DNA from: Streptomyces eurythermus
GTDB taxonomy: Bacteria; Actinomycetota; Actinomycetes; Streptomycetales; Streptomycetaceae
Length of the DNA: 64,000 bases
Assembly: GCF_014649115.1 (NCBI RefSeq)
Contig: NZ_BMSK01000024.1
Coordinates: 1 to 64,000, forward strand
Direction: 5' to 3'
Under the pieces are notes generated by a model. That model did not search any database. It worked only from the letters and a program-made list of their open reading frames with translations, and was not told the origin of the DNA. The position numbers and the translations under genes are program-made. This document shows positions 1-6,593 of this stretch, piece after piece. Position 1 is the stretch's first letter. Each line of letters opens with the position of its first letter.

Positions 1-515
1 TCCGCCGGGTCCATCAGCTTGGTGATCCTCGTCATCCCCTTCGCGGGGTCGACGACGACCTTCATCTCCTCGTCGGCCAGCTTCTTCACCGTGTCCACGG
101 CGAGGATGATCCTCTTGCCGTCGCCCCGGGCGGCCAGCAGTGTCTTCTCCACCGAGACCGGGTGCACGGTGTCACCGTTGGCGAGGATCACCCCGTCCCG
201 CAGCGCGTCACGGCCGCACCACAGGGAGTAGGCGTTGTTCCACTCCTCGGCCTTGTCGTTGTCGATCAGCGTCAGCTTCAGGCCGTACTTGGCCTCCAGC
301 GCCGCCTTGCGCGCGTAGACGGCCTCCTTGCGGTAGCCGACGATGACCGCGACCTCGGTCAGCCCGATCTCGGCGAAGTTGCCCAGCGTCAGGTCCAGGA
401 CCGTCGGCTCACCCTCCACACCCTCGGGCCCCACCGGCACCAGCGCCTTGGGCAGCGTGTCGGTGTAGGGGCGCAGACGCCGTCCGGCGCCGGCCGCCAG
501 CACGAGGCCGATCAT
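1..515 (-). CDS. Sugar/polar-head nucleotidyltransferase (partial, C-terminus cut by window edge)
   Basis: The N-terminal 171 codons of an NTP-transferase domain protein are visible. It opens with the nucleotide-binding loop LAAGAGRRLRPYTDTLPK (residues 6-23), followed by a segment with an INDN-type motif and an LANGDTV motif near residue 105, as in sugar-phosphate and phosphocholine nucleotidyltransferases. It probably makes an NDP- or CDP-activated head group. Its ATG overlaps the TGA of the upstream phosphatidyltransferase gene by four bases (ATGA), which implies translational coupling and a shared pathway. Which nucleotide and substrate are used cannot be told from this half of the protein. 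Confidence 0.85.
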   Translation of the reverse strand, partial: MIGLVLAAGAGRRLRPYTDTLPKALVPVGPEGVEGEPTVLDLTLGNFAEIGLTEVAVIVGYRKEAVYARKAALEAKYGLKLTLIDNDKAEEWNNAYSLWCGRDALRDGVILANGDTVHPVSVEKTLLAARGDGKRIILAVDTVKKLADEEMKVVVDPAKGMTRITKLMDPA

Positions 516-2329
516 GCGGTTTCTCCTTCATCGTGTACGGCGGGCGCCCCGGCGGACACCCAGAAGCGGACGCTCTCGACGAGCACCACCAGGGCGATGA
601 CCACGGCGAGAACCGTGAGCGCGGCCTTGAACTGCGCGGCGGTGAGCACGGCGGCCAGGACGGTCAGGAGCAGCGTCCGCCCCTCCTGCCCACCGATGGC
701 GCGCACCAGCCAGGCCGGGGGCGCTCCGGCGTTGCCGCGGATGCGGTACACCGTGTCGTAGTGATGGTAGGCGACGGCCGCCACCAGCCCGAAAGCGGCG
801 GGAAGGGCTCCGTTCACCCCCGCTTTACCGGCGAGGGCGAGGACCGTGCCGTACTCGGCGGCCCGGAACAGCGGGGGGACCAGCCAGTCCAGGGCGCCCT
901 TGAGCGGGCGGGCCACGGCGAGGGCCGAGGTGAGGACGTAGACCAGGGCCCCGGCCACCGGCAGGGCGCCGCCGAAGTCCGCGAGGGCGGAACAGGCCAC
1001 GACCGCGGCGCCGCCGAGCAGGGCGACGGCGGGCACGGCGAAACCGGGCAGGCCGCGCCGGAACACCCGGCGGACCGCGTTCGCGAGCGGCCCGGAGTCG
1101 GCGAGGTCGGCGAGCGCCCGGGCGGCCCGGTCGGTGCGCCGGGCCCTGCGGGTCACCGAGCGCAGCACCCGGCCGGCCGTGGTGTACGCCGCGGCCAGGG
1201 CGCAGCCGACGAGCAGGGCGTAGAAGGTGATGCGCGGGGTGGTGGCCGCGGTGAGGACCGCGATCATGGCCCAGCGCTCGCCGATCGGCAGCACGATCAT
1301 GCGGCGCACCCAGACCGTCCAGCCGACGCTGTCGAGCTTGTCGGAGAGGGCGGCGGTGGGGCTGGTGTTGGCGGTGGCGTCGTGGTTGGCCTCGTTGAAG
1401 GAGAAGTCGACCACGTGCCGGCAGGTCTGCAGGACCATCGCGCCGAGGGCGAGTGCCCAGACGTCGTCGCCGCCGCGGGCCGCGCCGAGGGCGAGGCCCG
1501 CGTAGTAGGCGTACTCCTTGGCCCGGTCGAAGGTGGCGTCGAGCCAGGCGCCGAGGGTGGAGTACTTCAGCGCGTAGCGGGCGAGCTGGCCGTCGGTGCA
1601 GTCCAGCACGAAGGACGCGATGAGCAGCACGCCGGCCGCGACGAAGCCGCCGCGGGTGCCGGTCGCCGCGCAGCCGGCCGCGATCAGCGCGGTGAGCAGC
1701 GAGGCCGTGGTGACCTGGTTCGGGGTCAGGCCGCGGCGGGCGCACCAGCGGGCGATGTAGCGCGAGTAGGGGCTGATGAAGAACGTGGTGAAGAAGCCGT
1801 CGCGGGACTTCACGGCCGACTTCAGGCGGACGGCCTCCTCGTCGACGGCGGCGACGGCCCGCCGGGCCTCGTCCCGTGCCCGCGGATCGGCGGGCACGGT
1901 GGCGACCAGGCTGCCCAGCTCGGGCCGGTGCACCGCGTCGCCGTCGTCCGCCAGGGCGCCGGCGACGCGGTCGGCGAGGCTGTCCACGGCGAGCGCGGGG
2001 GCGCTGCCCTCGGCGGGGCGGAGGGGCGCGGAGGCCGCGCGGGCCACGGCCCGGGTGAGGGCCTGCCGGGCGGCGGGCTGGGCGGTGACGGCGCCGGGTA
2101 CGGCGGCGAGCGGGAAGCGCGGGTCGGTCAGGCCGAGGCGCAGGGCGTGCGGGTGGCCCACGAAGCGGGCGTCGACCAGGGCGACGCGCCGGTCGGCCGG
2201 CACGGCGGCGAGCAGGGTCTCGGTCTCGGCGGCGTCGGCGGCCACGCGCACGTCGAAGCCGAGGGACCGCAGATCGTTCTCCAGTGACGATCCGGGGACC
2301 GGCTGACCGGTGACGATGGCGGTCGACAA
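512..2329 (-). CDS. CDP-alcohol phosphatidyltransferase with long flanking domains (DUF5941-like)
   Basis: 605 residues starting at TTG 2329, the first plausible start, about 10 nt after a GGGAG. The CDP-alcohol phosphatidyltransferase signature D-x2-DG-x2-AR-x8-G-x3-D-x3-D is complete at about residues 243-268 (DCTDGQLAR ... GAWLDATFD), so the membrane enzyme should transfer a phospho-alcohol group from CDP-alcohol to an acceptor. Several hydrophobic segments follow (about 205-300, 340-395, 425-590). The first 170 residues resemble a soluble Rossmann-like domain, which is longer than in simple phosphatidylglycerol or phosphatidylinositol synthases. Coupling to the downstream nucleotidyltransferase suggests that gene supplies the CDP-activated substrate for a specialised lipid or wall polymer; the product is inferred, not known. 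Confidence 0.85.
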   Translation of the reverse strand: MSTAIVTGQPVPGSSLENDLRSLGFDVRVAADAAETETLLAAVPADRRVALVDARFVGHPHALRLGLTDPRFPLAAVPGAVTAQPAARQALTRAVARAASAPLRPAEGSAPALAVDSLADRVAGALADDGDAVHRPELGSLVATVPADPRARDEARRAVAAVDEEAVRLKSAVKSRDGFFTTFFISPYSRYIARWCARRGLTPNQVTTASLLTALIAAGCAATGTRGGFVAAGVLLIASFVLDCTDGQLARYALKYSTLGAWLDATFDRAKEYAYYAGLALGAARGGDDVWALALGAMVLQTCRHVVDFSFNEANHDATANTSPTAALSDKLDSVGWTVWVRRMIVLPIGERWAMIAVLTAATTPRITFYALLVGCALAAAYTTAGRVLRSVTRRARRTDRAARALADLADSGPLANAVRRVFRRGLPGFAVPAVALLGGAAVVACSALADFGGALPVAGALVYVLTSALAVARPLKGALDWLVPPLFRAAEYGTVLALAGKAGVNGALPAAFGLVAAVAYHHYDTVYRIRGNAGAPPAWLVRAIGGQEGRTLLLTVLAAVLTAAQFKAALTVLAVVIALVVLVESVRFWVSAGAPAVHDEGETA

Positions 2330-2843
2330 CCGAACTCACTCCCTGGGTGCCGGCGCGCGGCGCCGGTCTGCTGCATGGTGGGGCGCCCCGGCCTGCGGCA
2401 CCGGGCGGCATGTCGGCAGAGGCTATCGGATGGGCCGGAGCCCGCGTTCACCGGCCGTTCACGGCCCGGTCCACCGGGGCTGACCCGGCCTTTGCCGCGA
2501 TCATCATCAGGGATCCGGGGCCCCGCCCACAAACCCGTGGAGCAGACCCGGGCAACCGGGACACCGGGCGATCAGGGCGCCGGGCGGCCGGACGCCGGGC
2601 CGTTCCGTCGGGGGCGGCACCGGGTCCACCGGGGCGGGTCCGGCACCGGCCGTGGCGGGGAGGCGTTCGTGTGGCGGAGGGCCGCCGGCCGGGGACGTGT
2701 CTGCGGCGGGCCGGCCGGCGCGCTGACCTGCGGAACGTTTCCGCAGGTCAGCGCACATGACAACGGTGTTCAGTGCCGCGTTGCCAATACCCCCTACCCG
2801 TAGTTCACTGGCCCTCCGGGCAGGCGAACGGAAGGCGGTAGTC
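2330..2843. other. 514-bp divergent intergenic region
   Basis: Gene-free stretch between the phosphatidyltransferase (leftward) and the metal exporter (rightward). Open frames here lack ribosome-binding sites and the biased third position seen in the genes around. The only clear structure is the 33-bp inverted repeat at 2721-2753. A short AT-richer segment around 2756-2815 probably holds the promoter of the exporter gene. Nothing else was recognised. Confidence 0.6.
2721..2753. promoter_or_regulatory. Perfect 15-bp inverted repeat with 3-nt loop upstream of metal exporter
   Basis: The arm CGCTGACCTGCGGAA (2721-2735) is followed by CGT and then by its exact reverse complement (2739-2753). It sits 90 bp before the start of the cation exporter and far from any gene end on either strand that would need a terminator. 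It may be an operator for a metal-responsive repressor or a transcript hairpin in a long leader. There is no T-tract. Confidence 0.6.
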
Positions 2844-3785
2844 ATGGGGGCAGGGCACGACCACGGGCACGCGCATTCCCACGCGCCGGCCCCGGGTACG
2901 GCCACGGCCGCCTATCGCGGCCGGCTGCGCGTCGCGCTGGGCATCACGCTCATGATCATGGTGGTGGAGATCGTCGGCGGCCTGGTCGCGGACTCGCTCG
3001 CGCTGATCGCGGACGCGGCACACATGGCGACCGACGCGGTCGGCCTCGGCATGGCGTTGCTGGCGATCCACTTCGCGGGCCGCCCGCCGAGCACCAACCG
3101 CACCTTCGGCTACGCGCGCGCCGAGATCCTCGCGGCCCTGGCCAACTGTCTGCTGCTGCTCGGGGTCGGGGGATACGTCCTGTACGAGGCGGTCCAGCGG
3201 TTCGTCGAGCCCGCGCCGACCCGGGGCGGGCTGATGATCGTGTTCGGTCTGGTGGGCCTGGTCGCGAACTCCGTCTCGCTGGTGCTGCTGATGCGCGGGC
3301 AGAAGGAGAGCCTGAACGTGCGCGGCGCGTTCCTGGAGGTGGCCGCGGACGCGCTGGGCTCGGTGGCGGTGCTGGTGTCGGCGGCGGTGATCCTGGCCAC
3401 CGGCTGGCAGCCGGCGGACCCGGTCGCCTCGCTGGTCATCGGGCTGATGATCGTGCCGCGCACGCTGAAGCTGCTGCGCGAGACGCTGGACGTGCTGTTG
3501 GAGGCGGCCCCCAAGGGCGTCGACATGGCGCAGGTGCGGGCGCACATCCTGGCGCTGGACGGCGTGGAGGACGTGCACGACCTGCACGCCTGGACCATCA
3601 CCTCGGGCATGCCGGTGCTGTCGGCGCACGTGGTGGTCAGCTCCGAGGTGCTGAACGCCATCGGGAACGAGAAGATGCTGCACGAACTCCAGGGCTGCAT
3701 CGGCGACCACTTCGACGTGGAGCACTGCACGTTCCAGCTGGAACCGGGCGGGCACGCGGAGCACGAGGCGCGGCTCTGCCACTGA
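2844..3785 (+). CDS. Cation diffusion facilitator (CzcD/ZitB-type) metal exporter
   Basis: 313-residue inner-membrane metal/proton antiporter. The ATG at 2844 is preferred over an in-frame ATG at 2757 because CGGAAGG lies 8-9 nt upstream and the protein then begins with the His-rich GHDHGHAHSHA tail typical of zinc exporters. Six membrane segments span roughly residues 28-225, followed by the cytoplasmic dimerisation domain (about 230-305, ending in HDLHAWTIT ... HCTFQLE). Transport-site residues are H60 and D64 in ADAAHMATD of helix 2 and, in helix 5, E165 and D169 in LEVAADALGS. The usual helix-5 ligand is His or Asp, so Glu is a variation that may shift metal preference. Zn2+ is the likely substrate by family. 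Confidence 0.9.
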   Translation: MGAGHDHGHAHSHAPAPGTATAAYRGRLRVALGITLMIMVVEIVGGLVADSLALIADAAHMATDAVGLGMALLAIHFAGRPPSTNRTFGYARAEILAALANCLLLLGVGGYVLYEAVQRFVEPAPTRGGLMIVFGLVGLVANSVSLVLLMRGQKESLNVRGAFLEVAADALGSVAVLVSAAVILATGWQPADPVASLVIGLMIVPRTLKLLRETLDVLLEAAPKGVDMAQVRAHILALDGVEDVHDLHAWTITSGMPVLSAHVVVSSEVLNAIGNEKMLHELQGCIGDHFDVEHCTFQLEPGGHAEHEARLCH

Positions 3786-4000
3786 CGGTGCGGCTCTGCC
3801 ACCGAGGGCCCGGGCGCCGGGCGGCCCGGCCGCGCCGCGCCGCCCTGCGTGCCCCGGCCGGTTTCCCGGGGCGGGGGCCGGGCACGATGGGCTACCGGGT
3901 CCGGCATCCGGTGCCGCGCCGCGCGGAGCCGCGGGGCGCGGCCGGGGCGCCGGATCCGTACGGCAGACTGGGGAAGCTGGGACCGAAGCGAAGGATGCGT

Positions 4001-4594
4001 ATGCCGATCACACCCGCCACCGCGCCGCACGGCTCGTCGGAGGACACCGCAGAGGCGATCTTGCTGGAACTGGTCGACGAGAACGGCGTGACGATCGGCA
4101 CCGAGGAGAAACTCGCCGCCCATCAGCCGCCGGGGCGGCTGCACCGGGCGTTCTCGGTGTTCCTCTTCGACGAGCGGGGGCGGCTGCTGCTCCAGCAGCG
4201 GGCGCTCGGCAAGTACCACTCCCCCGGCGTGTGGTCCAACACCTGCTGCGGTCACCCGTACCCGGGCGAGGCGCCGTTCACGGCGGCGGCCCGGCGCACC
4301 CACGAGGAGCTCGGCGTGTCGCCGTCGCTGCTCGCGGCGGCCGGCACGGTCCGCTACAACCACCCGGACCCCGTCTCGGGCCTGGTGGAGCAGGAGTACA
4401 ACCACCTGTTCGTCGGCCTGGTGCAGGCGCCGCCCGCGCCGGACCCGGAGGAGGTCGCCCAGACCGTCTTCGTGACGGCGGACGAGCTGGCCGAGCGGCA
4501 CGCCCGGGACCCGTTCTCGGCCTGGTTCATGACCGTCCTGGACGCGGCCCGGCCGGCGATCAGGGAGCTGACCGGCCCGACCGCCGGCTGGTGA
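4001..4594 (+). CDS. idi: Isopentenyl-diphosphate delta-isomerase, type I
   Basis: 197-residue cytoplasmic Nudix-fold enzyme that interconverts isopentenyl diphosphate and dimethylallyl diphosphate for isoprenoid synthesis. The catalytic cysteine lies in NTCCGHP (C83) and the acidic partner in VEQEYNHLF; the Nudix-like helix is visible in AARRTHEELGV. Length and order match the bacterial type I family. The start is chosen at ATG 4001 because GAAGG lies 6 nt upstream; an ATG six bases earlier would leave no room for a ribosome-binding site. It stands alone, convergent with the next gene, nine bases apart. Confidence 0.95.
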   Translation: MPITPATAPHGSSEDTAEAILLELVDENGVTIGTEEKLAAHQPPGRLHRAFSVFLFDERGRLLLQQRALGKYHSPGVWSNTCCGHPYPGEAPFTAAARRTHEELGVSPSLLAAAGTVRYNHPDPVSGLVEQEYNHLFVGLVQAPPAPDPEEVAQTVFVTADELAERHARDPFSAWFMTVLDAARPAIRELTGPTAGW

Positions 4595-4603
4595 TCCGGT
4601 CCG

Positions 4604-5131
4604 CTACGCCGGCGCCGGGGGCTTGAGCGGCAGGGCGGCCCAGATCACCTTGCCGCCGCTCGCGGTGTGCTCCACGTCGACCACCCCGCCCGCCTCCCGG
4701 GCCACCTCGCGGACCAGGAGCAGTCCCCGGCCGCCGGTGCGGCCGTGGTCGGCCTCCAGGGCGGTGGGGCGGTAGGGGTGGTTGTCCTCCACCGACACCC
4801 GTACCCACTCGGCGCCCACGGCCACCTCCACGGCGAGCACCGGCGACAGCAGCGCCGCGTGCCGCACCGCGTTGGTGACCAGCTCGGTGACGATCAGCAG
4901 CAGTCCGTGCACCAGGTCGTCGGAGGCCGGTACGCCCTGGCGCAGCAGCAGGTCCCGCACCGCGTGCCGGGCCTGCGGCACCGAGGCGTCCACCGCGGCG
5001 GCGGTGAACCGCCAGACGCCCTCGTAGGGCAGGGGGTCCGGCGGCCGTTCGCCCTCCTCCGCCGGGCGCGGGCCGTTCCCGTGCCCGTGGTCGTCCATCG
5101 TCCGGTCGCCGTCCTCGCGCTCGATTGTCAC
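4604..5131 (-). CDS. ATP-binding (anti-sigma-factor-like, HATPase_c_2) regulatory protein
   Basis: About 175 residues with a GHKL ATPase/kinase fold: the N box ELVTNAVRHA (about residues 87-96) and the G boxes DHGRTGGRGLLLV and ASGGKVIWAALPL are visible, while no histidine phosphoacceptor is present. Streptomyces encode many such RsbW/SpoIIAB-like proteins that bind sigma factors or anti-anti-sigma partners; no partner gene is adjacent, so the target is unknown. The start is uncertain: GTG 5131 is chosen because strong third-position GC begins there; ATG 5098 would shorten it by 11 residues and TTG 5173 lengthen it by 14. Confidence 0.8.
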   Translation of the reverse strand: MTIEREDGDRTMDDHGHGNGPRPAEEGERPPDPLPYEGVWRFTAAAVDASVPQARHAVRDLLLRQGVPASDDLVHGLLLIVTELVTNAVRHAALLSPVLAVEVAVGAEWVRVSVEDNHPYRPTALEADHGRTGGRGLLLVREVAREAGGVVDVEHTASGGKVIWAALPLKPPAPA

Positions 5132-5318
5132 CACACGTCGAGTGTTGGTAACGATGCGCTCCCGCCCGGACAACTGAACACAAGTCAGCGGGTATCGAAC
5201 GCTTTCTGACCGACCGCGTCCGACATGGTCGCGGGCGGGACTGCTCCTGTTCTCCGGGCGCCGGTTCGCGAACTAGTCGGGTTGTACGGGTTTGCCCGGC
5301 CGTGCCGCCCGCTCCCCC

Positions 5319-5355
5319 GGAGGCGCCGCGCGGCGCCTCCGCTACGATCCGCCGC
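5319..5355 (+). promoter_or_regulatory. Palindrome plus -10 box giving a probable leaderless start
   Basis: A perfect 22-bp palindrome (arms GGAGGCGCCGC and GCGGCGCCTCC, 5319-5340) covers the place of the -35 element. It is followed at once by a TACGAT -10 hexamer (5343-5348), 7 nt before the ATG at 5356. Transcription should start at or next to the ATG, so the palindrome would be an operator and not part of the mRNA. Confidence 0.55.
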
Positions 5356-6111
5356 ATGGACCCCCAGCTGTCCCATCGCATCGCCGGCTCCGTCGCCACC
5401 GTGGTGATCCGTCATCCCGCCAAGCGCAACGCCATGACGGCGGCGATGTGGCGGGCCCTGCCCCCGCTGCTGGACACCCTGGCGGCCGACCCGGACGTCC
5501 GGGCGCTGGTGCTGACCGGTGAGGGCGGCACCTTCTGCGCGGGCGCCGACATCAGCACGCTCCAGGGCTCGCCGGAGGAGGCGCAGGGTCTCGCCGTGGC
5601 GGCCGAGGAGGCCCTGGCCGCGTTCCCCAGGCCGACCGTCGCCGCGGTGCGCGGGCACTGCGTGGGCGGCGGGGCGCAGCTGGCGGCGGCCTGCGATCTG
5701 CGGCTGGCGGAGGAAGGGGCCCTGTTCGGGGTGACCCCGGCGCGGCTCGGCATCGTCTACCCGGCCTCCGCCACCCGTCGGCTGGTGTCCCTGGTGGGCC
5801 CGGCCACCGCCAAGTACCTGCTGTTCACGGCGGAGTTGATCGACGCCGGGCGGGCGCTGCGCACCGGTCTGGTGGACGAGGTGGTACCCGAGGGGGAACT
5901 GGACAAGCGGACCGCGGAGCTGACCGGGGTCCTGGTGTCCCGCTCGCAGCTCACCCAGGCCGCCGCCAAGGAGTTCGCGGCCGGCCGCACCGACCGGGAC
6001 GCCCACTGGGCGGCGCGGGCGCGCGAGAGCGGCGAGACCGCGGAGGGGGTCGCCGCGTTCCTGGAGCGCCGGCAGCCGCGCTTCACCTGGACGACGTCCA
6101 CGACGGGCTGA
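5356..6111 (+). CDS. Enoyl-CoA hydratase/isomerase family protein
   Basis: 251-residue crotonase-fold protein that likely hydrates or isomerises an acyl-CoA thioester. The oxyanion-hole segments are visible: FCAGADIS (about residue 60) and the GHCVGGGAQLAAACDLRLA stretch (about 98-116). Length is normal for monofunctional family members. The catalytic glutamates of classical enoyl-CoA hydratase are not both evident: the position after ACDLRLA carries EEGALFGVTPARLGIVYPA, so hydratase activity is inferred. The ATG at 5356 lies just after a -10-like box with no ribosome-binding site, typical of leaderless Streptomyces genes. It is monocistronic as far as the sequence shows. Confidence 0.85.
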   Translation: MDPQLSHRIAGSVATVVIRHPAKRNAMTAAMWRALPPLLDTLAADPDVRALVLTGEGGTFCAGADISTLQGSPEEAQGLAVAAEEALAAFPRPTVAAVRGHCVGGGAQLAAACDLRLAEEGALFGVTPARLGIVYPASATRRLVSLVGPATAKYLLFTAELIDAGRALRTGLVDEVVPEGELDKRTAELTGVLVSRSQLTQAAAKEFAAGRTDRDAHWAARARESGETAEGVAAFLERRQPRFTWTTSTTG

Positions 6112-6164
6112 GGCGCGCGGTCCACGGACGTCCGGGCCGCGTGGCGGCCGGCCGGTCACGCTGC

Positions 6165-6315
6165 CCACGGCTTTTCGGGCCGGGGTTCGTCGTCGCGCGG
6201 TTGCCCGGGCCGTAGTTCACCATCCCGTGGTTTCCCGAGCCGGGGTCCGCCGTCCTCCCGCGTTTCCCGGGCCGGGGTTTCGTCGTCCCCCGTGATTTCC
6301 CGGGCCGTCGTGCGG
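6165..6315. repeat. Five imperfect 30-33 bp tandem units
   Basis: Units built around TTTCCCGGGCCGGGGTTCGTC recur with the common CGGGCC or CGAGCC core at 6176, 6206, 6236, 6268 and 6301. The copies diverge at several positions. They fill the gap between the enoyl-CoA hydratase gene and the small LPFR protein and contain no supported gene. Confidence 0.6.
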
Positions 6316-6357
6316 TACCCGGTGCGCGTAAGTTCCCCGACGAGAGGAGACCGTGCC

Positions 6358-6489
6358 GTGTTCCGTGCCCTCGCAGACGTACTGCGGCAGATCGGCGGAG
6401 CCGTCGCGACGGTGGTCACGCTGCCGTTCCGGGCGCTCGCCCGGCTGTTCGGCGGAGCCTCGTCGACCGCGCGCGGCAGCCGGGCCTGA
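6358..6489 (+). CDS. 43-residue LPFR-motif small protein
   Basis: Small basic, amphipathic protein reading VFRALADVLRQIGGAVA and then TVVTLPFRALARLFGG near its C-terminus. GTG 6358 follows GAGGAGA (6344-6350) with a 7-nt spacer, a much better initiation site than any upstream codon. Small proteins with an LPFRxLxRLFG segment are recurrent in Streptomyces, but I know of no assigned function. The amphipathic helix suggests membrane association. It precedes tex by about 100 bp in the same direction, possibly cotranscribed. Confidence 0.7.
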   Translation: MFRALADVLRQIGGAVATVVTLPFRALARLFGGASSTARGSRA

Positions 6490-6593
6490 CCTGCCCGGGC
6501 CCGGCGCCCCGCCGGGCGCCGCCCTGATCCCCGGTGGCCGGCTCCACCTGCCACAATTGCCGCGCAACCCCAGTGGAGAAGGCGGTACGGGAC

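Noticed and set aside
2757..2843. Start of the metal exporter at ATG 2757
   Set aside because: There is no ribosome-binding site, the hairpin ends 3 bp before it, and the later ATG 2844 has a good site and gives the normal His-rich N-terminus.
3769..3803. Direct repeat GCGGCTCTGCCAC at the end of the exporter gene
   Set aside because: Two copies of 13 bp, 22 bp apart; probably a small local duplication without function.
5185..6168. 327-codon frame antisense to the enoyl-CoA hydratase
   Set aside because: No domain, skewed composition and no initiation site; the sense frame has the crotonase motifs.
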